This document shows positions 1-8,822 of a stretch of 64,000 nucleotides of DNA, in pieces. The translations under genes and the position numbers were made by a program. The notes below the pieces were generated by a model. It was not told where the DNA came from. It saw only the letters and a program-made list of their open reading frames with translations, and ran no database searches. Position 1 is the stretch's first letter; each line of letters begins with the position of its first letter. This DNA is from CAYWBU01 sp942491525 (GTDB lineage Bacteria > Desulfobacterota > Desulfomonilia > UBA1062): positions 248,001 to 312,000 of the forward strand of contig CALOBW010000033.1 in NCBI GenBank assembly GCA_942491525.1. Direction: 5' to 3'.

Positions 1-1559
1 CAGTCAGCCAGTTTGCAGCCGGAGCTCTCGCGCTGATCGACATCAATAACGGTCAGATACTGCAAAGCGTCGATCTAAATAACGTCCTGCTCGACCAGGA
101 GACCAACGCCAGCCTCTGCTCACCAACGGGCGTTGCCGTCAATGGCAGCAGGGTCTATGTGACACTGGGCAACCTGAGCAACTATCAGGGCGGCCTGACA
201 GCCGCCGGGCACGGCATGATAGCGGTGCTTGAATACTCTGACAGAAAACTAGAGCTGATCGATCTTGATCCCCTGACGCCGGCGACCGATGGCATCAGGA
301 TTGAGAATGGCTGGAACCCGGTCTATGCAGAGCAGTGGGGCGGACAGATTATCATTGCCTGCGGTGGACACTATCAGGGCAACATCAACTCCATCAATCC
401 CGGTGGCTTTGAGGGTGACGGCAGCATCGCAATCCTTAATCCGGCTTCAAATACTATCCAGAATATTGCACTTGAAGGTGCGGCACCCTTCGGCTTCAGC
501 ATCAGTCCGGACGGCGTGCTGCATACATCCAACGCCCTGAACAGCGGCATCCAACGTATCAATATGGATTCACTCATGAAACTGCCAGCCATCCCAACAT
601 CCTCGCTCTACACTTCGGGCGTTCTGGCCACAGCCGACCGGGTTTATGCACTCAACTTTAACGATGATACGATTACAACCTTCGACCGCGGCGGCAACAA
701 GATCGGTATAGCCCTGACCGGCGATGGCCCCATTGCCATGGTTCAGACGCAAACGCCTGAAGCGGAGGAGATCATATCCTTCAGCGCCTACCCCTCCAGA
801 TCGGTTCCCAAGGCTGAAATCTGTTTTGAGGCCGCGGGCAGCGGTGACTACATCTGGGATTTCGGTGACGGGAATCAGGCCAGCGGCAACCGCGTCCTGC
901 ACAGCTACGAGCAGACCGGCATCTACGAGGTCAGCCTGAAGCTGGCCGACAGCCCCGTGATAAGGGCCCGCAAGAGCATTGAAATAGCCGCAAGCTCGCC
1001 ATTTGCGGTCCACATGATCGACTGGCAGCCCAGGCCGGGCCAGTTTGTTGGCAACACCCAGTTCAACAACCCCTACAAGGCCCTCGGAGCCCCGGTCGGT
1101 GGCGGCAACTTTGCCCCCAACAACTCATCCATCGTTACCCTGGGCGGATTTGAGGGCAGCATCACTCTGGCCTTTGACCATGAAGTGGTAGACCGGCCTG
1201 GGTTTGATTTTATTGTCTATGGCAATGCCTTCAACGGCTCACAGGAGCCGGGCCGCGTCGAAATCAGCCTGGATGGCGTCAGCTGGTTCGACTGCCCCGG
1301 CGCTTTTGCCGACACCACGGCGACCATGCAGCTTGGCGATGATGATCCGGAGATTTTCTACACCCAGCCCGATGACCCCGCTACGCCCGAGATTGAAGGC
1401 GGCGGCGGAGACGCCTTTGATATCGCCTGGGCCAAGCAACACAACGGCCCCGATAGTATCCGCTTTGTAAGGATAACCACAGCCCAGGACATCGACAATG
1501 GCACTCTGGGCGAACTTTCGACCGAAATTGATGCCGTGGCAGAAGTGCGGCTTAATTAA
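1..1559 (+). CDS. Beta-propeller/PKD cell-surface protein, 5' end outside window
   Basis: The reading frame is open from the left edge (codons in phase with position 3), so this is the C-terminal part of a longer protein. The first ~210 visible residues look like YVTN/YncE-type propeller blades (repeats of the form 'GxxALIDxxNGQ', 'GSIAILNPASN'). A PKD domain follows, with the hallmark WDFGDG. The C-terminal ~150 residues begin near 'ALGAPVGGGN' and contain 'GFDFIVYGNAF' and 'EPGRVEISLDG', a module I associate with surface proteins next to B12 transport genes in Bacteroidetes. A lipoprotein and a BtuF-like protein follow on the same strand. Surface location and corrinoid binding are inferences; the domain architecture is seen directly. 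Confidence 0.8.
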   Translation, partial: VSQFAAGALALIDINNGQILQSVDLNNVLLDQETNASLCSPTGVAVNGSRVYVTLGNLSNYQGGLTAAGHGMIAVLEYSDRKLELIDLDPLTPATDGIRIENGWNPVYAEQWGGQIIIACGGHYQGNINSINPGGFEGDGSIAILNPASNTIQNIALEGAAPFGFSISPDGVLHTSNALNSGIQRINMDSLMKLPAIPTSSLYTSGVLATADRVYALNFNDDTITTFDRGGNKIGIALTGDGPIAMVQTQTPEAEEIISFSAYPSRSVPKAEICFEAAGSGDYIWDFGDGNQASGNRVLHSYEQTGIYEVSLKLADSPVIRARKSIEIAASSPFAVHMIDWQPRPGQFVGNTQFNNPYKALGAPVGGGNFAPNNSSIVTLGGFEGSITLAFDHEVVDRPGFDFIVYGNAFNGSQEPGRVEISLDGVSWFDCPGAFADTTATMQLGDDDPEIFYTQPDDPATPEIEGGGGDAFDIAWAKQHNGPDSIRFVRITTAQDIDNGTLGELSTEIDAVAEVRLN

Positions 1560-1576
1560 ATAAGAGGAGAATTAAC

Positions 1577-2632
1577 ATGAAAAAAACATTTAGCTATCTG
1601 ATGATTTTATTGGCATTATTAGGTTTAAACGGTTGTGGTAGTGATACTGAAACTGAGTTCCTGCCTTACTACATTACCAACACTACGACTGAAGAGGTAC
1701 AGGTTGAAGTGCCCGGCAAACTACAACTTGTTAAATACCCCTGCCCGATTATCCCCAATGATCCCAATATGATCAACTCACAGAACCGCGATATCAATAT
1801 TACATTGCCAATAGTAAGCTTTCTTGATGATGGACGAATGATTGTGGCTGATGGCGACTGGTATGAATCTGATGGACCTGAGGTAGCTATTGAAACCAGT
1901 CCGGGTAGCAAACAATTTGACCTCATCTGTCTACCTACAGATACGACAGGAGCCCCAGTCTACATGACCAACTTTATGACCATCAGTTCTGAATCTATCT
2001 TCATTGGCACGTATGGTAAAACAGGCGAACTACCTATAATCGAAATTAAACTCTCGGACTACTCGGCTGATATTATTTTCGACATGCCTAACTATTCTGG
2101 TGCATACTTTGATGGTAGCCTATATATCAATGGAAGCGCAGGTGCAGGCGCAACTATAACTAAAATCGATATTGATAATATTGACAATAAAAAAGAAGTC
2201 ATCAAGATTGCTGGCGCATCAGGCGGCATCCTAATTAATAATGGCACCCTTTACACCGCACCCGGAACCAATCCTCAAAGCGGGAGAATCAAGAAATTTG
2301 AAATTGCAGAACTTGCTCAGAAAAACGAACCAGTTATCTTTGAAGACTCCAATGATATTTTTTTCCAATCCACATCAGCAAGTTCAATGGCAACCTTTGG
2401 AGACTACATGTTCGTAGCCAATTCTCTGATGGTTGACTGGGCATGTATCGACAATCATTGTTCTATTGTCTCATTAGATAATGGCACAGAAATTATGACA
2501 TTGGATCTTGATAATACTGGAATCAATGATAGTTACAATGTCAGCGGCAATGGGAATAAGCTTGCTATAATCCACACTCGCTATGCTACCTTGACAGAAA
2601 CTGATCTGTATGTGGGATCTGTGAATAATTAG
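1577..2632 (+). CDS. Lipoprotein, probable beta-propeller, unknown function
   Basis: 351 residues starting 12 bases after AGAGGAG. The N-terminus is a lipoprotein signal with lipobox LNGC (Cys20). The rest is rich in short beta-strand/turn segments ('DDGRMIVADGDWYES', 'GSLYINGSAG', 'NNGTLYTAPGTN'), which suggests a propeller like that of the upstream neighbour. It lies 17 bp after the PKD protein and just before a BtuF-like gene, so one operon is likely. Its base composition is visibly more AT-rich than both flanks, suggesting recent acquisition or relaxed evolution. A BtuG-like corrinoid-binding role is conceivable, but no residue shows it. Confidence 0.75.
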   Translation: MKKTFSYLMILLALLGLNGCGSDTETEFLPYYITNTTTEEVQVEVPGKLQLVKYPCPIIPNDPNMINSQNRDINITLPIVSFLDDGRMIVADGDWYESDGPEVAIETSPGSKQFDLICLPTDTTGAPVYMTNFMTISSESIFIGTYGKTGELPIIEIKLSDYSADIIFDMPNYSGAYFDGSLYINGSAGAGATITKIDIDNIDNKKEVIKIAGASGGILINNGTLYTAPGTNPQSGRIKKFEIAELAQKNEPVIFEDSNDIFFQSTSASSMATFGDYMFVANSLMVDWACIDNHCSIVSLDNGTEIMTLDLDNTGINDSYNVSGNGNKLAIIHTRYATLTETDLYVGSVNN

Positions 2633-2638
2633 AAGTCC

Positions 2639-2660
2639 GGGATGCGGGCAACCGCATCCC
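2639..2660 (+). other. Perfect hairpin with GCAA tetraloop between lipoprotein and btuF-like gene
   Basis: GGGATGCGG-GCAA-CCGCATCCC forms a 9-bp perfect stem closed by a GNRA-type loop. It follows the lipoprotein stop codon by 7 bases and precedes the btuF-like ATG by 8. No T-run follows, so it is more likely an mRNA processing or stabilising hairpin, or an attenuator, than a classical terminator. Confidence 0.7.
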
Positions 2661-2668
2661 CCACAATT

Positions 2669-3463
2669 ATGAAAATATCAAAAATATTCCTGACATTAAT
2701 GTTATTACCGGTTCTGCTATGCGCAGAACCCACCCGCATCATATCCCTCTCGCCGGCCGTGACCCGAGAGATCTATGACCTTGAAGCCCAGGACAAACTA
2801 GTCGGCGTCACCAAGTATCGCCCTGAAATTGCCAAGGACAAGATGGTTGTCGGCAGTCTGACCGAACTCAACTTTGAACAGATCCTGGCCCTCAAGCCAG
2901 ATCTGGTCATCGGCGCCAAGGACTGCAACCGTCAGCAGGATATTAAGCGTCTGAGAGAGCTGGGACTCAAGGTGGAGGTATTTGAAGGGCCTGAAGACAT
3001 CGAGACCATCTGCAGTGAATTTGTGCGCCTCGGGATACTGCTCGGCAAAGAGCCCCAGGCCAGCAGCATCTGTGATGATGTCAGAACCGAGATCAGCCGC
3101 ATTGCCACCAGCAAGCCTGAGCCCAGGCGGGTCTTCTGGCTGCTGGGCAGCGATCCCCTGGTAACCGTCAATGACCAGACCTTCAGCGGGCTATTCATCA
3201 AGCATACCGGCGGGGTCAATATCTTCGGCAACAGCCCGACACGCTATCCACGGATCGGCATCGAAGAGGTGCTGGCAAAGAATCCGGAGATAATTATAAT
3301 CGTCGACCAGATGGGCTCAAATACAACCTTTAATGATTATCAGGCGATTGATGCGGTGCGCAACAAGCGCGTCCACCACATTGATGCCGACAAGGTCTGT
3401 CAGCCCACCCCCCTAAGTTTTTTAGAGGGGCTCAGAGCGGTCGATAAAATCATGCAGAATTAA
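2669..3463 (+). CDS. BtuF-like periplasmic binding protein (cobalamin/corrinoid class)
   Basis: The ATG at 2669 (MKISKIFL...) is chosen because the in-frame ATG at 2642 lies inside a hairpin and would add nine residues before the signal peptide. The 264-residue product has a signal peptide ending near LLCAEP. It then matches the helical-backbone metal-chelate binding fold: 'TRIISLSPAVTREIYDL', 'LVGVTKYRPE', 'KPDLVIG' and 'NPEIIIIVDQMG'. Members of this family bring cobalamin (BtuF) or haem/siderophores to an ABC importer. No permease or ATPase follows in the window. B12 is the most likely ligand given the surface propeller genes upstream, but iron chelates cannot be excluded. Confidence 0.8.
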   Translation: MKISKIFLTLMLLPVLLCAEPTRIISLSPAVTREIYDLEAQDKLVGVTKYRPEIAKDKMVVGSLTELNFEQILALKPDLVIGAKDCNRQQDIKRLRELGLKVEVFEGPEDIETICSEFVRLGILLGKEPQASSICDDVRTEISRIATSKPEPRRVFWLLGSDPLVTVNDQTFSGLFIKHTGGVNIFGNSPTRYPRIGIEEVLAKNPEIIIIVDQMGSNTTFNDYQAIDAVRNKRVHHIDADKVCQPTPLSFLEGLRAVDKIMQN

Positions 3464-3789
3464 TCACCCTCGATGCGGTTGGCCAGGCCGTTGATGGAGG
3501 CGGCCAGGTTGCGCAGTTCACGCACCATCTGGGCCGGGTCATCACCGTTTGCATCAACCATCTCTTTCATGAGCAGCATCAGCTCAAACCTGGTGCGGGA
3601 GTGACGTTTGCCCGAAACCATCAGATCCACCGCAAGGCGGGTGGCACTCTCAGCCCGGCACCTGATGCCCAGGCTGTCATTCTCAGGCAGCACGGCGTTC
3701 CAATACTCCACCGGCACAAACTCATTGAACACATCCCAATCCTCATTGACCAGGGCCGCTAAAACCGTCGTTGCATCTTTAAGTTCCAT
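3460..3789 (-). CDS. Unrecognised 109-residue protein
   Basis: I do not recognise this family. The start is supported by AGGAGATACA just before the ATG, within the end of prlC, so it is probably co-transcribed with and coupled to that gene. The product is acidic and predicted helical with no signal peptide, for example 'ALVNEDWDVFNEFVPVEYWNAVLPENDS' then a helical C-terminus with 'MVRELRNLAASINGLANRIEGD'. Its stop overlaps the convergent btuF-like stop by 4 bp. Confidence 0.65.
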   Translation of the reverse strand: MELKDATTVLAALVNEDWDVFNEFVPVEYWNAVLPENDSLGIRCRAESATRLAVDLMVSGKRHSRTRFELMLLMKEMVDANGDDPAQMVRELRNLAASINGLANRIEGD

Positions 3790-3797
3790 TGTATCTC

Positions 3798-5843
3798 CTA
3801 ATCCTTGAGGCCGCTGTGACGCAGCAGGGCATCGGTCTGCGGCTCACGCCCCCTGAAAGCCTTGAACACCTGCATGGGTGGCTGGCTGCCCCCCAGGCTC
3901 AGAACCGTGTCCCGGAAACGCCGGCCGGTTGCACTGAGCGAGGCTGGATCATCAAGACCGGCCTCCTCAAAGGCGGCAAAGGCGTCTGCACTCAGGACTT
4001 CGGCATACTTGTAGCTGTAGTAGCCGGCCGCATAGCCGCCGGCAAAGATGTGCGAGAATGAACAGAGGAAGCAGCCATCCTCAAAGGGCGGGAAGACGCT
4101 GACCTTTTCAGCAATGCGGCGGTGACACTCAAAGGGGGTCTCGGCTCCTTCGGGGTCAAACTCATGGTGCAGCTCCATATCGACCATGCCGAACTCCAGC
4201 TGGCGCAGCATCATGGAGCCGGAGCGGAAATTCTTGGCCGCGTAGACCTTCTCGAAGAGCTCGTCAGGCAATGCTTCACCGGTCTGGTAGTGGCCGGAGA
4301 GCCCCAGCAGGGTCTCCTTGTGATAGCACCAGTTCTCCATGAACTGGCTGGGCAGCTCGACCGCATCCCACTCCACACCACTGATGCCGGCCACATCCGG
4401 ATAGTCAACCTTGGTCAGCATGGCCTGTAGGCCGTGGCCGAACTCATGGAAGAGGGTCTCGACCTCGCGGAAGCTCATCAGGGATGGGGTCTCGCCGACC
4501 GGCGGGGTCGAGTTGCAGCAGAGATAGACCACCGGCAGCCGCATGCCGCCATTAAGGGGCCGACGCCCCAAACACTCATCCATCCAGGCGCCGCCGCGCT
4601 TGTTCTCGGGCCGCGAGTATGGATCGAGATAGAAGGAGGCCAGCTGCTGCCCGCCGTCAAAAACCTTGAAGTAGCGCACATCAGCATGCCAGACAGGGGC
4701 AGCGCCGTCGGCAGCCTCGATGCGGATGGCGAAAAGTTTTCCGGCCAGGGAAAAGAGCCCGCCCAGGACCTTCTCGAGCGGGAAGTATGGGCGCAGCTCA
4801 TCCTCGGTAAAGCTGAAGCGCTGCTCGCGCAAACGCTCGCTCCAGAAGGCCATATCCCAGTGATTAAGCTCACAGCCGGCCAGCTCCTCCAGCTCTCTCA
4901 GATCCTGCTCGGCATGGCTGCGCGAGGCGCTAAAGAGCTCATCCTCGAGCTCCTCGACGGCCTTGACGCCCGGGGCCATCTTGCGGTCCAGGCTGAGCTC
5001 GGCGTATGTTTCAAAACCGAGCAGCCGGGCCTTTTCGCGCCGCAGCTTGAGGATGCGCTCAATCAATGGTCCGTTATCAAGTTCTCCGCTGGAGGCGCGG
5101 CCCATGAAGGCGCGGTAGACCTCTTCGCGCTGTTTGCGGTTGCAGGAGTGCTGCATGAAGGGCCCGAAGGAGGGAAAGTCGAGCGTGATCCGCCACGGGC
5201 CGTCTTCCGGGGAAGCCTCGGCATCCTTAGCAGTAGCGAACGAATGCGCCGCAAGCTGTTTTAAGCTTTCCGGCCAACCCTCGGTATCGCTGACCTCCTC
5301 AACAACAAGTTCATAGGCTTTGGTGGCATCCAGCACATGGTTGGAAAAATCGGTTGTCAACCTGGAGAGTTCATCGGCGATCTCCTTGAAGCGCTCACGC
5401 GCCTGCCCCTCCAGGCCAATACCCGAATGCTCGGCAGACTTAATCTTAAGCTCAATGATACGCTGCTGAGCATCATCGAGCCTCTGCCACTCTCCACCGT
5501 CGCGGATGGCCAGCAGCCCCTCATAGATGGGCCGGCTCTGGGAGATGCGCAGCGAGGTAGCCACAACCTCTGGCAGAATCGCCTCATGGGCCTGCCTGAG
5601 CTCATCAGAGTTCATGACCCCCAGCAGATGATTGATGGGCCCCCAGGCATACTCAAAGGGAATATCCAGATCTTCGAGCGGGCGGATCAGACCGTCCCAG
5701 GTGGGGATGATGTTGCTCTCCAGCTTCTCAACTTCATTAACGACATCACTGAGAACCTGGCGCATGGCCGGCACAACATGTTCAGCTTTTATCTTATCAA
5801 AGGGCGGCAGGCCCTCGCGCACCAAGAGCGGATTGTCACTCAT
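3798..5843 (-). CDS. prlC: Oligopeptidase A (M3 family zinc metallopeptidase)
   Basis: 681 residues, the usual length of PrlC/OpdA. The zinc motif HEFGH is at residues 466-470, and the downstream 'GVEWDAVELPSQFMENW' supplies the third ligand region typical of M3 peptidases. The C-terminus carries the conserved 'FSHIFAGGYAAGYYSYKYAEVLSADAF' segment. The start is supported by CGGAGG 6 bases before the ATG. The enzyme degrades cytoplasmic oligopeptides, including cleaved signal peptides. Downstream it is coupled to a 109-residue unknown gene; upstream, a NifU-like gene lies 79 bp away. Confidence 0.95.
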   Translation of the reverse strand: MSDNPLLVREGLPPFDKIKAEHVVPAMRQVLSDVVNEVEKLESNIIPTWDGLIRPLEDLDIPFEYAWGPINHLLGVMNSDELRQAHEAILPEVVATSLRISQSRPIYEGLLAIRDGGEWQRLDDAQQRIIELKIKSAEHSGIGLEGQARERFKEIADELSRLTTDFSNHVLDATKAYELVVEEVSDTEGWPESLKQLAAHSFATAKDAEASPEDGPWRITLDFPSFGPFMQHSCNRKQREEVYRAFMGRASSGELDNGPLIERILKLRREKARLLGFETYAELSLDRKMAPGVKAVEELEDELFSASRSHAEQDLRELEELAGCELNHWDMAFWSERLREQRFSFTEDELRPYFPLEKVLGGLFSLAGKLFAIRIEAADGAAPVWHADVRYFKVFDGGQQLASFYLDPYSRPENKRGGAWMDECLGRRPLNGGMRLPVVYLCCNSTPPVGETPSLMSFREVETLFHEFGHGLQAMLTKVDYPDVAGISGVEWDAVELPSQFMENWCYHKETLLGLSGHYQTGEALPDELFEKVYAAKNFRSGSMMLRQLEFGMVDMELHHEFDPEGAETPFECHRRIAEKVSVFPPFEDGCFLCSFSHIFAGGYAAGYYSYKYAEVLSADAFAAFEEAGLDDPASLSATGRRFRDTVLSLGGSQPPMQVFKAFRGREPQTDALLRHSGLKD

Positions 5844-5922
5844 ATTTACCTCCGTTGTTTATCTAAATTGGGCACAACAGACCCACAGGTTTATATTCAT
5901 TCGGCTATCCGGAAATACAACC

Positions 5923-6513
5923 TTACGACCAATAGTCGGTGGAATACTTTTTAAACAGCTCCTCGGCAGCAGGCAGGCATTCGCGACACCCCAGGCCGAA
6001 CATCAGACGGGCCTGCATCTCTTTGAAATCAGTGACACCGTGCAGTACGGCCTCTTCAATCTCGGAAGCCTTGACGCCCACACATTCACAGACAGTGCGA
6101 TCTTGCGGTGTCCTGATTTTAGAAGCCTGACCCTGACGGAAGTAGTAGTCATCAATGGCCAGTTTAAGGGCCTTGTCCCCGATTACCGAGCAATGCATCT
6201 TGTTTTTGGGCAGGCCGCCCAATTCAGCCAGAATCTGCTGGGGTGTGATAATGTATGCCTGGTCGACATGCAGGCCGATGACCATCTCGGAAAGGATGGA
6301 GGTACTGGCAATGGCACTGGGGCAGCCGTAGGTCTGCCACTTGCAGTCTGTGATCAGCTCGTCAGCGACTTTGATCAGCATCACGATCTCATCGCCGCAG
6401 GCCGGAGAGCCCACCCGACCCTTGCCGTCGGCTGCAAAACTATCCTCATCCTGCAGGATATTGCGTGGATTCTGAAAATGATCTTTAACTTTATCTGAGT
6501 ATATCCATTCCAT
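5923..6513 (-). CDS. NifU-type Fe-S scaffold with BFD-like [2Fe-2S] domain
   Basis: 196 residues. The N-terminal ~125 residues are an IscU/NifU scaffold domain with the three expected cysteines in 'GSPACGDEI', 'TYGCPSAIA' and 'MHCSVIG'. Residues ~140-185 are a BFD-like [2Fe-2S] domain: 'VCECVGV' and 'GLGCRECLPA'. The C-terminal Nfu domain of classical NifU is absent, a truncated form seen in anaerobes. It should assemble Fe-S clusters for transfer to apoproteins. No cysteine desulfurase is adjacent (one lies at 42239). The only plausible Shine-Dalgarno sequence, AGGTGG, sits inside the 3' arm of a strong hairpin 12 bases upstream of the ATG. Confidence 0.85.
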   Translation of the reverse strand: MEWIYSDKVKDHFQNPRNILQDEDSFAADGKGRVGSPACGDEIVMLIKVADELITDCKWQTYGCPSAIASTSILSEMVIGLHVDQAYIITPQQILAELGGLPKNKMHCSVIGDKALKLAIDDYYFRQGQASKIRTPQDRTVCECVGVKASEIEEAVLHGVTDFKEMQARLMFGLGCRECLPAAEELFKKYSTDYWS

Positions 6514-6517
6514 AATA

Positions 6518-6556
6518 GTTCACGCCCACCTGTCTCACTAACAGATGGGCGTGAAC
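6518..6556 (-). promoter_or_regulatory. Strong hairpin covering the nifU-like ribosome binding site
   Basis: GTTCACGCCCA pairs with TGGGCGTGAAC (11 bp). After one mismatch, CTGT pairs with ACAG around a 7-base loop. On the minus strand it lies between the S15 hydrolase stop (6570) and the NifU ATG (6513). No T-run follows. The AGGTGG that could serve as the nifU Shine-Dalgarno is within the 3' arm, so the structure may end the upstream message, lower translation of nifU, or both. Confidence 0.6.
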
Positions 6557-6569
6557 CTGGCAATCGTGT

Positions 6570-8822
6570 CTATTTAATCAGGCTGATAAAGCAGCTGCTC
6601 TCCTCAGAATCATCGGGCAACAGGGACGCCTTGAGCTGGCCTTCAGCCGCAACCACCCCGCCCTTGGCATCATTATGGCTCAACAGGTAGTCATTGAATG
6701 AATCAAACTGCTGCTCGCCGCGACTAAAGCCCTCATCCGGCAGCCACAGCCAGTTGTCGCCCTCGCCCACACTGTTATCGGTTGTCTTAAAATCAAGCAC
6801 GGCGGGATGATCAACATCGATCACGATCTCACTACTTGAGGGGGTCATGACCGGTATGAGGTGCGGGAAGTCGGAGCCGGTCAGCGATACGCGCACCCGG
6901 TGGCCAGCTTTGAAGATGTTGCAGGTCGGCCAGAACTCGAGCACATACTTGTAGAGCTCACCCTCGTTGATGGGACTCGGGGTAATATCCGGCTTGTTAT
7001 AGAAGGGATCAAAAGGCACATAGCTACTGTCAACCTCATGAGGGTCTTTATCATCATAAGGCCTATGGCTGGCCCTTAGGCAACCAGAGGCAACATTTCT
7101 GGCCCGCCCATCGGGGAAGACATCATTGATCTCGGCCACCCACTGAACGGTGCGCTCCTTCATCTGCTCTTCGAAGAGGTTGCTCTCCACATCAAACATG
7201 CCGCTGATCAGCTCATTCATCCAGCCGGTTGAGCCATCATAGAGCAGATTGAATATTTCAGCCGGCAGACCAAAATCGGTCCTGGCCCAGAAGGTCAGCG
7301 TGGCGGGACCGACAATCTCCAGATCTTCAGCAAGCGGTTCTGTAGTGAAGGTCGGAATACCGATCTCATCTTCGCGCTCATCCTCACCGGCCATCTCGTC
7401 ACCGCCCAGCATGGTGGTCATGCCACCCAGCCAGCGTACGGTTGATCTAGATGTTTTTCCATGCAATCTGCGGGGATCATGAACCATAACAGGATTATCG
7501 TTCTCAGACGCCAAAGCTAGAGGAGCAACGTCGATCAAACCACAAATGATGTTGCCCTGGGGATTAGATGGATCGGTGAACAGATCACCATCAATCGGAC
7601 TTGGGGTATTTTTTGAAAGATAAAGTTTTTTATCGATGGCACGACTAACCGGCCAATCCCGCTCGGCACGCCACTTATTCTCACCCATGACATAGAGAAT
7701 CACGGGATACTCAACCATGAAGGGCTCGCCCTTGCCCTTGATCTTCCAGTCAAACCAGCGGGCCGGCAGCTCACCTGAGAGGATCGACGGAATGCCCATG
7801 CCCATGCCGGCCGCATCAATGTGATAGCCCTCACCCATGATCAGAACCTTGTCCGCGTTAGAGTGCCGGCTAAGACCATAGACGTAGTTGTTAATGGTGC
7901 CGACGGTGAAGATGTCAAACCAGGAGCCCATGGTAAAGGCCGGCAAGCTGGCTGGAATGGCTTTATCGCCTTCAGGGAAACCCCAACCACCCGCGGGCTT
8001 AACCGGCCAGTAGATCATGGGCGACTTTTGGTCAAACCAGGGCCCGTCATACTGCAGCTCAGGGTTGAATATGTTACCGAATACATCGGGGGTGTGCTCA
8101 ATGTGGTCTTGCCAGATCTGCTGAGCAGATTCACGGCCACCCTGCAAGTCTGATGGCGGCAGCATGGCCAGCACATCGGTCATAACCAGCCAGACCGCGG
8201 TAAATGATACATGCACATTACCGCCCTGCCCGATCATGTCCTTATAGGTGTCGGCAACCTGGGCCATGGGAAAGATAGCCTTCAAATGCTTAGGGTTGCC
8301 ATCACTGTCACGTTCAATCAGTCCGGCCGCCTGCAGCTGGGTGATGGCCATATATGACCCGCCAAACATACCAACCTGCTTATCTGACCAGGGCTGCTTA
8401 GGGATCCAGTGATCAATGATGTAGGCCAGATCGTGCTGTTCAGCCAGGTCGAGCAGCTGCCAGACGCCGCCGGAAGATCCTGACCCGCGCACATCCACCA
8501 CAACGATGTTGTACTCAAAATTGGCCAGCATAGAGCTCATCATGTTGACGAACTCATGACGGTAGGCGGTGGCGGTCAGGATTGTCGGCAGCGGCTTCTC
8601 CTTGGCCTTATCATGAACAACCACGGTGGCCAGCAGCTCCACAGCCCCTCCATGGGGATTTGCGGGTACATCGATGACTACATTCTTCAGAATCGTGACA
8701 TTTTCAAGCGCGGCTCCCGCCACCATATCCAGGATGCTACCCGTCTGGTCCGCGGCCTGCAGCGGCATTCCCAAAAAAGATATGCCAATTATGATGCAGA
8801 ATAAACGTTTAAGCTGATGCAT
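6570..8822 (-). CDS. Secreted S15/CocE-type alpha/beta hydrolase
   Basis: 750 residues from the ATG at 8822, chosen because AAGGAGG lies 5 bases upstream; an ATG 15 bases earlier overlaps that site. A signal peptide (MHQLKRLFCIIIGISFLG, cleavage near LQAAD) indicates export. The N-terminal half is an X-Pro dipeptidyl-peptidase/CocE hydrolase domain with nucleophile elbow 'GMFGGSYMA' and the preceding 'VVDVRGSGSSGG'. The C-terminal half is the jelly-roll domain ('VGPATLTFWARTD', 'GHRVRVSLTGSDFPHL'). These enzymes hydrolyse peptides after proline or esters/amides; the substrate cannot be told here. Neighbours give no pathway context. Confidence 0.85.
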   Translation of the reverse strand: MHQLKRLFCIIIGISFLGMPLQAADQTGSILDMVAGAALENVTILKNVVIDVPANPHGGAVELLATVVVHDKAKEKPLPTILTATAYRHEFVNMMSSMLANFEYNIVVVDVRGSGSSGGVWQLLDLAEQHDLAYIIDHWIPKQPWSDKQVGMFGGSYMAITQLQAAGLIERDSDGNPKHLKAIFPMAQVADTYKDMIGQGGNVHVSFTAVWLVMTDVLAMLPPSDLQGGRESAQQIWQDHIEHTPDVFGNIFNPELQYDGPWFDQKSPMIYWPVKPAGGWGFPEGDKAIPASLPAFTMGSWFDIFTVGTINNYVYGLSRHSNADKVLIMGEGYHIDAAGMGMGIPSILSGELPARWFDWKIKGKGEPFMVEYPVILYVMGENKWRAERDWPVSRAIDKKLYLSKNTPSPIDGDLFTDPSNPQGNIICGLIDVAPLALASENDNPVMVHDPRRLHGKTSRSTVRWLGGMTTMLGGDEMAGEDEREDEIGIPTFTTEPLAEDLEIVGPATLTFWARTDFGLPAEIFNLLYDGSTGWMNELISGMFDVESNLFEEQMKERTVQWVAEINDVFPDGRARNVASGCLRASHRPYDDKDPHEVDSSYVPFDPFYNKPDITPSPINEGELYKYVLEFWPTCNIFKAGHRVRVSLTGSDFPHLIPVMTPSSSEIVIDVDHPAVLDFKTTDNSVGEGDNWLWLPDEGFSRGEQQFDSFNDYLLSHNDAKGGVVAAEGQLKASLLPDDSEESSCFISLIK

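Noticed and set aside
2633..2668. Cobalamin riboswitch directly before the btuF-like gene
   Set aside because: The gap is only 36 bp and holds a simple hairpin. A riboswitch, if present, must lie left of the window.
4434..5264. 276-codon open frame on the plus strand inside prlC
   Set aside because: It is antisense to the highly conserved prlC; no ribosome site, no family signature. GC-rich coding DNA gives long antisense frames.
5632..6498. 288-codon plus-strand frame across prlC and the NifU-like gene
   Set aside because: It spans two clear minus-strand genes and their gap, with no recognisable domain.
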